This document shows, piece by piece, positions 1-10,488 of a stretch of 64,000 nucleotides of DNA. Position numbers and translations under genes: made by a program. Origin of the DNA: Roseibium sp. (GTDB lineage Bacteria; Pseudomonadota; Alphaproteobacteria; Rhizobiales; Stappiaceae); the NCBI GenBank assembly GCA_017643215.1, contig JAEPNV010000009.1:145179-209178 (forward strand). The letters run 5' to 3'. The notes below the pieces were generated by a model that did no database searches, was not told the DNA's origin, and saw nothing but the letters and a program-made list of their open reading frames with translations. Every line of letters begins with the position of its first letter. Positions within the stretch are counted from its first letter, which is position 1.

Positions 1-1
1 C

Positions 2-286
2 TGTGTCTCCCAGGTCTGGCTGGTCACCGATATCGACCGTTCAGGGCCTGAGCCGGTGATCCGCTATCGGGGCGATAGCGATGCGCTGATCGTGCAGGGG
101 CTGGTCGCCATCGTTCTTGCGCTTTTTTCCGGCCGAACGGCACGGGAGATTCTGGACGCGGACGTCGATTCCGTTTTCAAGAAGCTCGGCCTTGAGGACC
201 ACCTGACGCCGCAACGGGCAAACGGGCTGAGATCAATGATCGCCCGGATCCGCAACGACGCGGACACCGCGCTCGCAGCGGCCTAA
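2..286 (+). CDS. sufE: SufE family Fe-S cluster assembly protein (3' part only)
   Basis: This is the C-terminal 94 residues of a SufE-family protein; the start lies before the window. SufE accepts persulfide sulfur from the cysteine desulfurase SufS and passes it to the SufBCD scaffold in the cytoplasm. The visible part reads VWLVTDID, then VIRYRGDSDALIVQGLVAIV, and ends with the helical FKKLGLEDHLTPQRANGL segment typical of the SufE C-terminus. The sulfur-accepting cysteine lies upstream of the window edge and cannot be checked. It ends a short distance before the convergent DUF6456 gene. Confidence 0.88.
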   Translation, partial: CVSQVWLVTDIDRSGPEPVIRYRGDSDALIVQGLVAIVLALFSGRTAREILDADVDSVFKKLGLEDHLTPQRANGLRSMIARIRNDADTALAAA

Positions 287-298
287 AGGCTTCTGCCA

Positions 299-1153
299 TC
301 ATGATCTTCGCGTCTCTGCCTGAGCAGACGCAGCGGTCGCCCAGGCCCTGACCTGTCCGCGGCCCGGTCCTGCCGTGGTCACGTCACCATACTTTTCGGC
401 AAGGCTCGTCAAGGCGATTTGAAGCACGACCTTGGCGGACCGTGCCGGCCAGCCCTGTTCCGCCTCGACCGTTTCCAGCCCCTTCAGGTGACAGCAAACG
501 TCGACCAGCACCTTCGCCAGCCGCGGTTCCAGCATGTCGAGAATACAATACACACGCCGACGGGCGGCCAGAACGTCATCCCGCAGATCGCCGGATTTCG
601 GACGCGCCCCGCGGGACGGTCCTGAGGCTTCCGATTTCCAGCCCCGGCCGATGTCAGGCATGAGACTGGCAAAGGTGAAATCGGCGCGCAGCCGTTCGCC
701 CGCACGCAATTGCGCCGCGTCAAGCAAGGGGCGGCCGTTGCGGTCGCGCCGCTTGGCAAGCCATGCCAACGGGCTCTCCGACAGGTTGATCGTGGCCGTG
801 GCGGTCGCAGCCGCGGTCCCGCCGGCCTTTTCCGGCTTATAGACCATTTGGTCCAGTGTCCGATGCTGGCCGGCAAATCCGTCACCGCCCGCCAGCATCC
901 GCTTGAGCGCCATGCGGCCAGTTGGCGATAGCACATACCGGTCAGGCCCTTGTTTTTCCAAGAAATCCCGGGACAACGCAGCCTTTGCGGCGGCACGCGG
1001 AACGACGTGTTCGCCTTTAGGTCCGATCGTCCGGCAGTCGCTCAAGGCATCCCTGGGAAAATGCAACACCGCCCCCGGCTTGGACAACGTGCTCAACAGT
1101 TTCCGCAGAGCCCCTTTATGCTGGCCGGTTGCCGGATCGTCCTTCGGGATCAT
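299..1153 (-). CDS. DUF6456 domain protein
   Basis: A 284-residue protein of the alphaproteobacterial DUF6456 type, with no established biochemical function. The C-terminal half carries the recognisable core: SPLAWLAKRRDRNGRPLLDA, then AGERLRADFTFASLMPDIG, DDVLAARRRVYCILDMLEP and KVLVDVCCHLKGLETVE, ending in a helical segment. The N-terminal part (FLEKQGPDRYVLSPTGRMAL) looks like a winged-helix half. I chose the ATG whose first bases overlap the stop of the upstream DnaA-IV-like gene (ATGA overlap), with GAAGGGA about nine bases ahead; two ATGs six and 21 bases further upstream are also possible. The overlap implies translational coupling and a shared mRNA. A DNA-binding role is inferred only. 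Confidence 0.8.
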   Translation of the reverse strand: MIPKDDPATGQHKGALRKLLSTLSKPGAVLHFPRDALSDCRTIGPKGEHVVPRAAAKAALSRDFLEKQGPDRYVLSPTGRMALKRMLAGGDGFAGQHRTLDQMVYKPEKAGGTAAATATATINLSESPLAWLAKRRDRNGRPLLDAAQLRAGERLRADFTFASLMPDIGRGWKSEASGPSRGARPKSGDLRDDVLAARRRVYCILDMLEPRLAKVLVDVCCHLKGLETVEAEQGWPARSAKVVLQIALTSLAEKYGDVTTAGPGRGQVRAWATAASAQAETRRS

Positions 1154-1563
1154 CGCCATCTTCCCTTCAAACACTCCAGTATGGAATCATTGCGCAAAGA
1201 AACGAGTGTTTCGATCTCGCAGACGATTTCATCAAATTTGGGATCATCGCGCCGCTCCTCGGTCGCCCGGCAGGCATAAGATGCAGTGCTGCGGTCGCGG
1301 CAGTATCGGCGGCCGATTTCGCTGAGTGGCATGCCGAGTTCCACATGCGCCAGATACATGACCAGTTGGCGGGCTTCCGCGACATGCTGCTTGCCGCGCG
1401 TTGCGGCATAAAACTCACACGGCTTGATGCAAAACGCGCGTGATACATAGCCTTCTGCCAAGTGCAGATGGGCCGCGATCCGATTGTCCTTCAAAAGCCG
1501 GAATGCCGCGTCCGGACCGGTGGCCAGCTTCCAACGATTTCCCCCATCCCCGTATTTGCTCAT
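1150..1563 (-). CDS. DnaA domain IV-like helix-turn-helix protein
   Basis: A 137-residue protein with a C-terminal helix-turn-helix resembling domain IV of the replication initiator DnaA. The stretch RQLVMYLAHVELGMPLSEIG followed by RRYCRDRSTASYACRATEER has the pattern of the DnaA-box reading helices (compare R-x-x-AMYL... and GGRDHTTV). There is no AAA+ ATPase domain, so it is not a replication initiator. Such stand-alone proteins in Hyphomicrobiales are annotated as HTH or DnaA-like proteins of unknown target. It is the first gene of a two-gene unit with the DUF6456 gene, with which it overlaps by four bases. Competition for DnaA boxes would be speculation. Confidence 0.78.
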   Translation of the reverse strand: MSKYGDGGNRWKLATGPDAAFRLLKDNRIAAHLHLAEGYVSRAFCIKPCEFYAATRGKQHVAEARQLVMYLAHVELGMPLSEIGRRYCRDRSTASYACRATEERRDDPKFDEIVCEIETLVSLRNDSILECLKGRWR

Positions 1564-1716
1564 GCCCCTTCTCCATCCTGATGGTGTCGAAAAATTCCTT
1601 TCCTAGGCTTATTTTCCTACATTCTATCAGGACAATTAGGGATAGTGGATAAGTTATCAAACAACCTTAAGAGTGCATGGGTGAATCGGGTCACGCGTTG
1701 ATGGCCGGCCGGCAAT

Positions 1717-1747
1717 AAAAAAAGCCGCCCAAATCGGGCGGCTTTTT
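1717..1747 (-). terminator. Rho-independent terminator of mucR
   Basis: A perfect 7-bp stem GCCGCCC / GGGCGGC with a five-base loop lies 23 bases after the mucR stop. On the minus strand it is followed by a run of seven T. An A-rich flank on the other side makes it potentially bidirectional. Confidence 0.85.
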
Positions 1748-1769
1748 CGATCTACAACGGATGCCTTGA

Positions 1770-2186
1770 TTACTTGGCGCGCTTGCGTTGCTGTCCAAGG
1801 CCCATCTTTTTCGCCAGTTCGGACCGCGCGGCCGCGTAGTTCGGGGCCACCATCGGATAATCCGGGCCCAGTTCCCACTTTTCGCGGTATTCATCGGGCG
1901 TCATGTCGTAATGCGTGCGCAGATGCCGCTTCAACGACTTGAATTTCTTCCCGTCTTCAAGACAGATGATGTAGTCAGGCATGACCGACTTCTTGATCGG
2001 CACGGCAGGCTTCAGCGGCTCCGGCTCCGGCTCATGAGCCGCCGATGACGTCCGCTGCAACGCGCCATAGACTTCGTTGATCAGAGTCGGCAGATCTGTC
2101 GATGCGACGGTGTTGTTGCTCACATAAGCAGATACGATGTCCGCCGTGAGATCAATCAGGTTCGAATCCACCGGATTTTCTGTCAT
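1770..2186 (-). CDS. mucR: MucR/Ros family zinc-finger transcriptional regulator
   Basis: A 138-residue Ros/MucR-type regulator. In rhizobia and Brucella this family represses or tunes exopolysaccharide, motility, cell-cycle and virulence genes by binding AT-rich promoters. The N-terminus ([18 protein letters not shown]) is the helical oligomerisation part. The zinc finger lies at [20 protein letters not shown] followed by [17 protein letters not shown]: one cysteine (IICLEDG) and HLRTH, the usual prokaryotic Cys2His2-like arrangement in which the first cysteine may be replaced. It ends in a basic tail ([10 protein letters not shown]). A terminator follows. The 438-base AT-rich upstream region is a likely site of autoregulation, as known for the family. 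Confidence 0.92.
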   Translation of the reverse strand: MTENPVDSNLIDLTADIVSAYVSNNTVASTDLPTLINEVYGALQRTSSAAHEPEPEPLKPAVPIKKSVMPDYIICLEDGKKFKSLKRHLRTHYDMTPDEYREKWELGPDYPMVAPNYAAARSELAKKMGLGQQRKRAK

Positions 2187-2624
2187 TTTTTCACCCGTTC
2201 TTCATACAAGCTTTAAATCTGTTTCGTTCACCCCAGAAAGCCCCCTCACGCATTCTGTATCGCAAACAAATGGATACTTCAGCGTGCAAAAAATCGCTTT
2301 TGATTCTACTTTACTGGAAACGATTGCCTACCTTATATGACGGCCTATTGATAACGACAACCCCCGAATTCACATAAATACTGCGAATAATGTAATTGTA
2401 TATATGGGAGACGAAATAATGGCGACATGATGGCCTTTGATTGCGCGTGTCTTTTCAGTATTTGTCAGCGCATGCGGAAGAGCTTTCGCCTAAAAGCGAC
2501 CTGATGATTTACCCAAGGTCACGCCGCTCAATCGCCCGCGCCCGCCTGCTGCCGCCTCGAGAACCACGACAAATGCGGACCGTGCTGGACCACTGGCTGC
2601 CAAAGACACTCCATGCCGGCCGGA
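2187..2624. other. AT-rich intergenic region upstream of mucR
   Basis: No convincing gene here. The part from about 2190 to 2450 is distinctly AT-rich against the surrounding GC-rich DNA and holds several T-rich runs, as expected for the promoter and self-binding region of a MucR-type regulator. The part from 2520 to 2624 has normal composition and serves as the 3' flank of the mrp operon; no strong terminator was seen. Confidence 0.5.
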
Positions 2625-2981
2625 TTACTCGGCCGGATCATTTGGCCGCGCCACCGGTTTAAATGCGTCGATTTTCGTATCGGCACATGGCCGGTACCCG
2701 ACGCGGTAGGCGGCTGTTGCCAGAAGATGGGCGGCCACCGGCGCTGTCAGAAGGAAGAAAATCACGCCGGCAACAGCTCGGGTCACGATTCCTGGCTCGC
2801 CGGAGTAAAGCGCCAATCCAAGAAGCATCAACCCCGAACCGAGCGTTCCAGCTTTCGATCCGGCATGCATGCGCATGTAGACGTCTTTCAAACGCAAGAT
2901 CCCGATGGACGCAACCAGCGCAAAAAGCGCACCGACAACGAGCGTGACGCCCACGATGATGTCAATCCACGCACCGATCAT
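2625..2981 (-). CDS. mnhG: Mrp antiporter subunit G
   Basis: A 118-residue membrane protein, the last gene of the seven-gene Mrp (Mnh/Pha) cation/proton antiporter operon. MrpG is a small hydrophobic subunit with three predicted membrane helices, at roughly residues 5-27, 43-60 and 66-90. The family signature [20 protein letters not shown] is present. Its ATG overlaps the stop of mnhF by four bases, so translation is probably coupled. It is needed for assembly of the large inner-membrane complex but does not itself conduct ions. Confidence 0.93.
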   Translation of the reverse strand: MIGAWIDIIVGVTLVVGALFALVASIGILRLKDVYMRMHAGSKAGTLGSGLMLLGLALYSGEPGIVTRAVAGVIFFLLTAPVAAHLLATAAYRVGYRPCADTKIDAFKPVARPNDPAE

Positions 2982-3334
2982 TGTTCAGCCTTCCTGCGGG
3001 CGATGCTGTCATTGACTTCGCTGATGATGGTCTCATCGCCGGCCCGGCCCCGATTCAGGATGAAACGCGCAAACGCGACCGTTGCCAGGAACCCGACCAG
3101 GCCCAGGGTGATGGCGACGTCAATGTAGAGATAATACTTGGACAACACCCCAAAGGCCGCGAGAAAGCCGATGCCCACGGCGACCAGCATGTCCAGCGCA
3201 ACCACGCGGTCCGGCAAGGTTGGCCCGCGGACCGTGCGAATGACGATCAGGATGAACGAAATCGTCAGTACGCCAAGGGCGATATGAACGCAAATACTCA
3301 GAAAATCGCCGGCAAAGGTCTCCAAAGGGGTCAT
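2978..3334 (-). CDS. mnhF: Mrp antiporter subunit F
   Basis: A 118-residue subunit with three membrane helices (about residues 13-33, 45-65 and 72-92). The family hallmark [19 protein letters not shown] follows the first helix. The C-terminal extension is hydrophilic ([19 protein letters not shown]). It overlaps the genes on both sides by four bases, in the conserved order E-F-G. In Sinorhizobium this subunit is called PhaF. Confidence 0.94.
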   Translation of the reverse strand: MTPLETFAGDFLSICVHIALGVLTISFILIVIRTVRGPTLPDRVVALDMLVAVGIGFLAAFGVLSKYYLYIDVAITLGLVGFLATVAFARFILNRGRAGDETIISEVNDSIARRKAEQ

Positions 3335-3803
3335 CGGAAGGCCTCCAGGATCTTGCGTTCAAAACCGTTCTTGATGTCGTCGATGGTGGCCGCTGGGTCG
3401 GGAACGTCGATACAATGCACAAACAGGATTTTGCGATCATCAGAGACGTCAACAGACAAGGTGCCGGGCGTGAGCGTGATCAGGTTCGCCAGCATTGTGA
3501 TCTCGAAATCCCGATCCACGGTCAGGGGATAGGCGATGATGCCGGGCTCGAGCTCGATTTTCGGGCGCATGACGATTTTCGCAACGCGCCAGGCCGACAA
3601 AACCAGCTCATAGATGAATGTCGCCGCAAGATTGACGATTTTTCCGACCTTGCGGAAATAGGATGCCGTGCCGACCTGCTCGCGGATGAGATAAAGCGCG
3701 CCCGTTCCCAGCAGGAAGCCGAACACCAGATTGACCACGGAAAAGTTGCCGCTGACCGCACCCCAGGCCAGCGCCAGCAGAACATTGATCAGGAAAAGAC
3801 CGG

Positions 3804-3807
<4 letters not shown>
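3331..3807 (-). CDS. mnhE: Mrp antiporter subunit E
   Basis: A 158-residue subunit with an N-terminal membrane pair (residues 3-42) and a cytoplasmic domain carrying the MrpE pattern: [20 protein letters not shown], then [18 protein letters not shown] and ILFVHCIDV. The TLTPGT segment is characteristic of the family. The start overlaps the mnhD stop by four bases. MrpE is a small accessory subunit required for antiport in the assembled complex. Confidence 0.94.
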
Positions 3808-5390
<1,583 letters not shown>

Positions 5391-5396
5391 GTCAGA

Positions 5397-5774
5397 TCAG
5401 TATCCTTGCGGCGGAAGGGGATCGTTTTCAGGTTCAGCGACACGCATTTCGTTCACATCGTCGGTGCCGACCTCCTGATAGGCGCGGAACGCCAGGACCA
5501 GGAGGAAAGCAAAAAAGGAGAAGGAAATCACAATGGCGGTGAGGACCAGCGCCTGCGGCAGCGGGTTCGCCGTGACTTCCGCCGGAACGTAAAGATCGGC
5601 CGGAATGACCGGCGGCACTTCACGCGTCAGGCGGCCATTGAGAAAAATCGACATGTTGACGGCGTTGCCAAGTATGGCGATGCCCAGAAGCATCCGCACC
5701 AATTGCTTGGACAGCATCAGATAGACAGAGACGGCGAAAAACAGGCCGATCACGATTGCCAGACCGGTTTCCAT
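5397..5774 (-). CDS. mnhC: Mrp antiporter subunit C
   Basis: A 125-residue NuoK-like subunit with three membrane helices. It shows KQLVRMLLGIAILGNAVNM and NPLPQALVLTAIVISFSFFA, the two segments that define the MrpC/NuoK family. A short hydrophilic tail follows. Its ATG overlaps the last base of the mnhB stop codon, so the operon is continuous. It acts with MrpA and MrpD in the proton-linked part of the complex. Confidence 0.94.
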   Translation of the reverse strand: METGLAIVIGLFFAVSVYLMLSKQLVRMLLGIAILGNAVNMSIFLNGRLTREVPPVIPADLYVPAEVTANPLPQALVLTAIVISFSFFAFLLVLAFRAYQEVGTDDVNEMRVAEPENDPLPPQGY

Positions 5775-6196
5775 CAGTCGCTCTCCCTTTCTTCCAAGGC
5801 CAGGGCGATCGACCCGATCGCGCCCACGACGACGAAATAGACGCCGATGTCGAACACCAGCGGTGTCGACAGGGCGACATCCACATCAAAAAAGCGGAAC
5901 TCAAGCCACTGGCTGGTCATGAAGGCCTGTTTCTGGAACAAGGCCGGAATGGCGGACAACGTGCCGATGAACAGCCCGAAACCGGCCAGGCTCATTGGAT
6001 GGATCTTCATGGCGCGGCGGACGGAGGCCACGCCGCAGGCAATCCCGAAGATCGCCAGCGCCGATGCGGCAATCAGCCCGCCAATGAAGCCACCGCCGGG
6101 CTCGTTGTGGCCGCGCAGAAGCACAAAGATCGAATAGAGCACCATCAAGGCGGACAGATAGGGCGCGATGGTTCTGAAGATGACCGTGCGCATCAC
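5774..6196 (-). CDS. mnhB: Mrp antiporter subunit B
   Basis: A 140-residue separate MrpB subunit. The signature [20 protein letters not shown] is clear, and four membrane helices are predicted. In some Hyphomicrobiales, such as Sinorhizobium phaAB, this domain is fused to subunit A; here A and B are separate genes overlapping by four bases. The start is unambiguous: [19 protein letters not shown]. Confidence 0.94.
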   Translation of the reverse strand: MMRTVIFRTIAPYLSALMVLYSIFVLLRGHNEPGGGFIGGLIAASALAIFGIACGVASVRRAMKIHPMSLAGFGLFIGTLSAIPALFQKQAFMTSQWLEFRFFDVDVALSTPLVFDIGVYFVVVGAIGSIALALEERESD

Positions 6197-8574
6197 GCCG
6201 CCTCCATCTGCTTGACCTCAGGTTTTGAGACCGGTTCAGGTTCCTTCCGCTTCAGACTTGGCGCGCGCACCCGGATCAATGCCAGCACACAAAGGCCGGC
6301 GAGGGTCACAACGGCGATTTCGCCGAGCGTGTCGATCCCGCGGAAGTCGACCAGAATGACGTTCACAATATTCCGGCCATGGGCGATGGACCGGCTGTAT
6401 TCGGTGAAGAAGTCGGACAAGGTGCGGTCAAACGGCTGCTGCGTGATCGCGATCAGCGTCAACGTCAGGCCCAGACCGACCGCGAAGGAGATCGCACCGG
6501 TCGTAATTGCCGCTCCCGTTGAACGGTGATCGCGCGGCATCAGATTGAGGCGCGTCATGACCAGGGCCAGGATCACCACGGATAGCGTTTCCACCATAAG
6601 CTGGGTGAAGGCAAGATCCGGCGCGCCGAACAGCATGAAGATCACCGCCACGGCAAAGCCCTGAATGCCGAGCGAGACGATCGCCGTCAGGCGGGTCTTG
6701 GCGATCAGGACGGCGATCAGACCCAGGACCGCGATCAGGAATATGCCCCACTCGTAGAACGCGTAGTCCGGCCAGCGCGGCATGGCCGGCCAGGCATCGG
6801 CTAGGTAGCCGGGCGCCAGCACGGCGACGGCTGTCGCCAGGAAGGTCAGGATCATGTAGGTCTGCATCTTGCCGTTCTGGACGACCCGGGTGAATGCCGT
6901 GGAGCCGGACACGATCGCCGCCACAAACTGGTCGAACCCCTTGTCCGGGCCCCAGCCGATGGCGGTGAGGACGCCGGCGATCGCGGCGCGAAGGCGATCG
7001 ATCTGCGTATAAAGCGCAATGCCGAGCGCAACCGTGATGATCGACAGGATGAGCGGTGCGTTGATATAGGCCGGGATCAGTGGCAAATCGACCGTGGTGC
7101 GCTCGCCGGCCAGCGACGACAGCATCGGACCGACGAACAGGTCTCCCGACGCCGTGGTCGTCAGCGCCATGACGAGACCGCCGACTGAGAGCACGACCGG
7201 TCCGGCATAAAGCAGGATCGGGCCCTCATGGGCGTGTTTCGGCGTTTCCACCTTCGGCCCCAGGAACGGCTTGAGCGCGACCGCCGCGGCAATGACCAGC
7301 ATCAGGGAATTGCCCACGACCGCGGTGACGGTGAGCGCCATTGCGGCATTCGGCGCGCCCCAGGTGCCGTAGTAGAGCACCTCCTTGGCGATGAAGCCGA
7401 AGAACGGCGGCAGGCCGGACATGGACAGCGCCGCCAAACAGGCGGCGGCGAAGGTGATGGGCATGGCGCCGCGCAAGCCGCCGAGCTTGGTCACGTCCCG
7501 CGTGCCGGCTTCGTGATCGATCGTCCCGGCGACCATGAAGAGCGCGCCCTTGAACAAGGAGTGGGCGATCAGATAGGCCACCGCGCCTTCCAGCGCCCGC
7601 TCGTAACTTGTGCCGATCAGCATCACCAGAAGGCCGAGCGAGGCGACCGTCGTATAGGCGAGCATCAGTTTCAGATCGGTCTGCCGCACGGCGAGAATGG
7701 TCCCGACCAGCAGGGTTGCCCCGCCGAAGATGGGCAGAACCGTGGTCCATAGCTCCGTACCACCGAACAGCGGATGCACGCGCATGAGCAGATAGACCCC
7801 GGCCTTGACCATGGTCGCCGAGTGCAGGAACGCCGACACCGGCGTTGGCGCCTCCATGGCATTGGGCAACCAGAAATGGAACGGGAACTGCGCCGATTTC
7901 GTGAACGCGCCACCGAGGATCAGCAGGAAAATCGGCACAAACAGCGGATTGTCGCGCAAGATGTCCGGCGATTGTAGCAGCACCGACATCTCGATCTGAC
8001 CGGTGGTCGAGATGATCAGGATGAACCCGGCCAACAGCGCCAGCCCGCCGCCGCCGGTGACGACCAGGGCCTGGATCGCGGCCCGGCGCGACGCGGCGCG
8101 CAAATGACCAAACCCGATCAGGAGGAAGGACGTGATCGACGTCAATTCCCAGAATACGAACAGCGTGATCAGGTTGTTGCCGAGGACCAGCCCGAGCATC
8201 GCGCCCATGAACAGGAACAGGAACGAAAAGAACCGTCCCTGCTGCGGATGCCCCTTCAGGTAGCCGCCGGCGTACAAAATGATAAAGGTGCCGATGCCCG
8301 AAATCAGCAGCGCGAATACCATAGACAGGCCATCGACATAAAACGAGAAATTGATCCCGTAGCTCGGCGCCCAGGACCTGGACGCGACAAATGTTTCGCC
8401 GTCCGAGACCGGCCCGATGAAACCGGTGAAATGCAGGAAAATCCACGCCGGGATCAGCGCCAGCGGCCAGGCCGCGTTGTGCTTGAGAAGGCGGGTTGCA
8501 AAGGGCGCGAGCACGGCGGCCAGGAACGGCGCCAGAACGGCTAGAATTGTTGTGTCGATCACAGCTTGCGTCAT
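6193..8574 (-). CDS. mnhA: Mrp antiporter subunit A
   Basis: A 793-residue NuoL-like subunit and the first gene of the mrp operon. It carries the complex-I-like antiporter core ([18 protein letters not shown] and [20 protein letters not shown], then [20 protein letters not shown]) in the first 450 residues. The C-terminal extension is typical of MrpA (DUF4040-like [20 protein letters not shown], then [20 protein letters not shown]). It forms the main channel of the Na+(K+)/H+ antiporter, which supports alkaline and salt tolerance. The upstream 419-base gap must hold the operon promoter. Only a weak GGATC-like ribosome-binding site precedes the ATG. Confidence 0.95.
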   Translation of the reverse strand: MTQAVIDTTILAVLAPFLAAVLAPFATRLLKHNAAWPLALIPAWIFLHFTGFIGPVSDGETFVASRSWAPSYGINFSFYVDGLSMVFALLISGIGTFIILYAGGYLKGHPQQGRFFSFLFLFMGAMLGLVLGNNLITLFVFWELTSITSFLLIGFGHLRAASRRAAIQALVVTGGGGLALLAGFILIISTTGQIEMSVLLQSPDILRDNPLFVPIFLLILGGAFTKSAQFPFHFWLPNAMEAPTPVSAFLHSATMVKAGVYLLMRVHPLFGGTELWTTVLPIFGGATLLVGTILAVRQTDLKLMLAYTTVASLGLLVMLIGTSYERALEGAVAYLIAHSLFKGALFMVAGTIDHEAGTRDVTKLGGLRGAMPITFAAACLAALSMSGLPPFFGFIAKEVLYYGTWGAPNAAMALTVTAVVGNSLMLVIAAAVALKPFLGPKVETPKHAHEGPILLYAGPVVLSVGGLVMALTTTASGDLFVGPMLSSLAGERTTVDLPLIPAYINAPLILSIITVALGIALYTQIDRLRAAIAGVLTAIGWGPDKGFDQFVAAIVSGSTAFTRVVQNGKMQTYMILTFLATAVAVLAPGYLADAWPAMPRWPDYAFYEWGIFLIAVLGLIAVLIAKTRLTAIVSLGIQGFAVAVIFMLFGAPDLAFTQLMVETLSVVILALVMTRLNLMPRDHRSTGAAITTGAISFAVGLGLTLTLIAITQQPFDRTLSDFFTEYSRSIAHGRNIVNVILVDFRGIDTLGEIAVVTLAGLCVLALIRVRAPSLKRKEPEPVSKPEVKQMEAA

Positions 8575-8993
8575 GCTGATCCGAGTTCAGGTTTCGGTCC
8601 GGACGACGGTGAACGACCTTTTTAGAATCGGCACGTCGGCAACCAGTGTGGAAGGCGGTGGATTTCGGTTTTTACTTACGGCGGTCACATGTGACACGCA
8701 AGCGTTAGAAAACGGTTTCCTGAAAAACTGCATGAACAACGCGCCGCGTTGTTCGGATCAACAGATTTGTTTCCATTCACTGACGTCTCTCCACCCCGTT
8801 GCCGCTTCGGGGCAAGACATGGGTATGCCTCTAAGCTTGGTCAATCGTCTAAGGTCGAAAAAACCTATGTCTTACGAACAAAAACGTCTTAGCATGCATT
8901 TGCCAATTCGGTGGCTCGGCAGAACTATGTGTTTTGTTACAACCACTATGTTTGGCTGCAATGAGTGGAATAAATAAACAGCACGGTCGATCA
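8575..8993. other. Divergent promoter region between mnhA and the PAS-GGDEF-like gene
   Basis: A 419-base gap between two divergent genes with no convincing coding sequence. It should contain the mrp operon promoter (minus strand) and that of the signalling gene (plus strand). I saw no defined operator. A TCACATGTGA palindrome at about 8685-8694 is the only compact symmetric site noticed. Confidence 0.45.
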
Positions 8994-9965
8994 ATGACTT
9001 CCGTCGAATCAAATACGCACACAGAGCCGCCGGACCTCCCATCAAATGGTTCGGCCAATTTTCAGGCGCTGGTCGAACACAGTTCGGATGTCGTGATTCA
9101 GGTCACGGATACGGGCGACCTCTTGTATGTATCCCCATCTATTAACGCCCTTTTCGGGTGGTCGCGCGCGGACATGTTTGCCGAAATGCGGTTGATGATC
9201 GAGGACGACGACCGTGATCTCATCACGGCATTGATCCAGGGGCTGAAAGACGGTGATCCACCCGGCGAAGCCCTCACATTCCAGATCCTGAAACAGGACG
9301 GTCACCCAATTTGGGTGACGAGCGTCGTTTATCCTCTGCCGCCGGGAGATGACGGGCGCGGCAGTTATGCGATCTATTTGCGCGATTGTTCGGAACGCCG
9401 GCAGATGCAGCAGCGGTTCGAGGAGCTCGCCCAATCCGATGCTTTGACCGGGCTTGCAAACCACCAGACGTTCAACGAAGCGGTCCGGCGGGAGTGGGCC
9501 CGGGCAAAGCGCGAAAAGACCTACCTGACGATGGTGATCATCGATCTGGACCACTTTGACGGCCTCAACAACGACTATGGCGACGAATTCGGCGATCAAT
9601 GCCTGATCTCGATCGCCGGGATCTTGAAGACCACCGCACGCCGTCCGGCCGATATCGCCGCCCGGATCGGCGGACAGCGGTTCGCGTTGCTGCTGCCCCG
9701 AACCCATGAGGAAGGCGCGCGGACCATTTCGGAAACCATCCGCACGGCAATCCACGATCTGCAGATCAAGAACAGCGCCAACGCCGATCACGACAGCCTT
9801 TTGACGGCTTCGCTTGGCGTGGCGACGGCCCTTTGCCTCGACAACACCTCCGCAACGCCCATGGACCGGCTGGTGGGGGCGGCGGAAAAGGCCCTGAAAA
9901 AAGCCAAGCTCGGCGGGCGCAACCGGACCCGGTTCACTAAGCTGATGATCCAGCAGGCGGCCTAG
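8994..9965 (+). CDS. PAS domain protein with degenerate GGDEF domain
   Basis: A 323-residue protein with an N-terminal PAS sensor (residues about 22-135: FQALVEHSSDVVIQVTDTGD, SINALFGWSRADMF) and a C-terminal GGDEF fold (about 148-315: DALTGLANHQTFNEAVRREW, IIDLDHFDGLNNDYGDEFGD). The active-site signature is GGQRF at 226-230 instead of GG(D/E)EF, so both acidic signature positions are lost. The inhibitory site RxxD is intact as RPAD, five residues upstream. It is therefore probably not a diguanylate cyclase but may bind c-di-GMP. There is no clear signal peptide or membrane helix. I chose the ATG giving MTSVES; ATGs 11 and 20 codons upstream are possible but have no better ribosome-binding site. 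Confidence 0.88.
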   Translation: MTSVESNTHTEPPDLPSNGSANFQALVEHSSDVVIQVTDTGDLLYVSPSINALFGWSRADMFAEMRLMIEDDDRDLITALIQGLKDGDPPGEALTFQILKQDGHPIWVTSVVYPLPPGDDGRGSYAIYLRDCSERRQMQQRFEELAQSDALTGLANHQTFNEAVRREWARAKREKTYLTMVIIDLDHFDGLNNDYGDEFGDQCLISIAGILKTTARRPADIAARIGGQRFALLLPRTHEEGARTISETIRTAIHDLQIKNSANADHDSLLTASLGVATALCLDNTSATPMDRLVGAAEKALKKAKLGGRNRTRFTKLMIQQAA

Positions 9966-9990
9966 GGTCAGGACCCTAACCGGCCGCCTG
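9954..9990. terminator. Long hairpin between convergent genes
   Basis: A two-part stem CAGGCGGCC...GGCCGCCTG enclosing TAGGGT...ACCCTA overlaps the TAG stop of the PAS-GGDEF-like gene. It sits between that gene and the convergent MAPEG gene. There is no U-tract on either side, so it is either a bidirectional transcript-end stabiliser or an imperfect terminator. Confidence 0.5.
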
Positions 9991-10017
9991 TGAACTGGGC
10001 CCCGTGCCGGCCCGCGA

Positions 10018-10401
10018 TCAGCCCCAAAGGGCCCAAACGGTCAGGATGTTGCCCAAAAGGGCGACCGAATACGCGGCCGAACGGAGCCAGGGCACGCCGG
10101 CGACATAAAAGGCGACATAAGCAATCCGGGCAAAGAAGAACATCTGGGCCCCGATCACGGCCAATTGCATGTCCGCACCGGTCAATACAAGCGCGAGAAC
10201 CGCCGGCACGAAAAAGAACGGCAGGTTTTCCTTCATGTTGACCAGCGCCCGTTCCGCCCGGCCGCCATACAGGCCGCCGCTTGGAATCGTGTCGCGCGGC
10301 CCGGCATGGGCAACGAGACCTTCCTTCGCCAGCACGAAATACCCAGCGAAATAGATCTGAACGAAATACAGAATCAGCACCAATACGATCCAGGTCACCA
10401 T
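10018..10401 (-). CDS. MAPEG family membrane protein
   Basis: A 127-residue protein with four predicted membrane helices, of the MAPEG superfamily (membrane-associated proteins in eicosanoid and glutathione metabolism). The central motif RAERALVNMKENLPFFFVPA matches the family's conserved E-R-x-x-x-N...E-x-x-P pattern, followed by FFFARIAYVAFYVAGVPWLR. Bacterial members are mostly of unknown substrate, and a glutathione-linked detoxification role is inference only. The reading frame stays open far upstream, but the MAPEG homology begins at this ATG (MVTWIVLVLILYF). It is divergent from the XRE gene, with 87 bases between starts. Confidence 0.87.
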   Translation of the reverse strand: MVTWIVLVLILYFVQIYFAGYFVLAKEGLVAHAGPRDTIPSGGLYGGRAERALVNMKENLPFFFVPAVLALVLTGADMQLAVIGAQMFFFARIAYVAFYVAGVPWLRSAAYSVALLGNILTVWALWG

Positions 10402-10488
10402 GGCGAGTTGTCCCTTGTTTGATGTCTTGTCCGTTGCCAAACTCACCAGATGCGGGTTTGCTTGCAATTCCTTCGTGGGGAATTGGCA

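Noticed and set aside
2441..2662. A 73-residue open frame upstream of mnhG
   Set aside because: It runs into the mnhG coding region, starts without a ribosome-binding site and shows no protein character.
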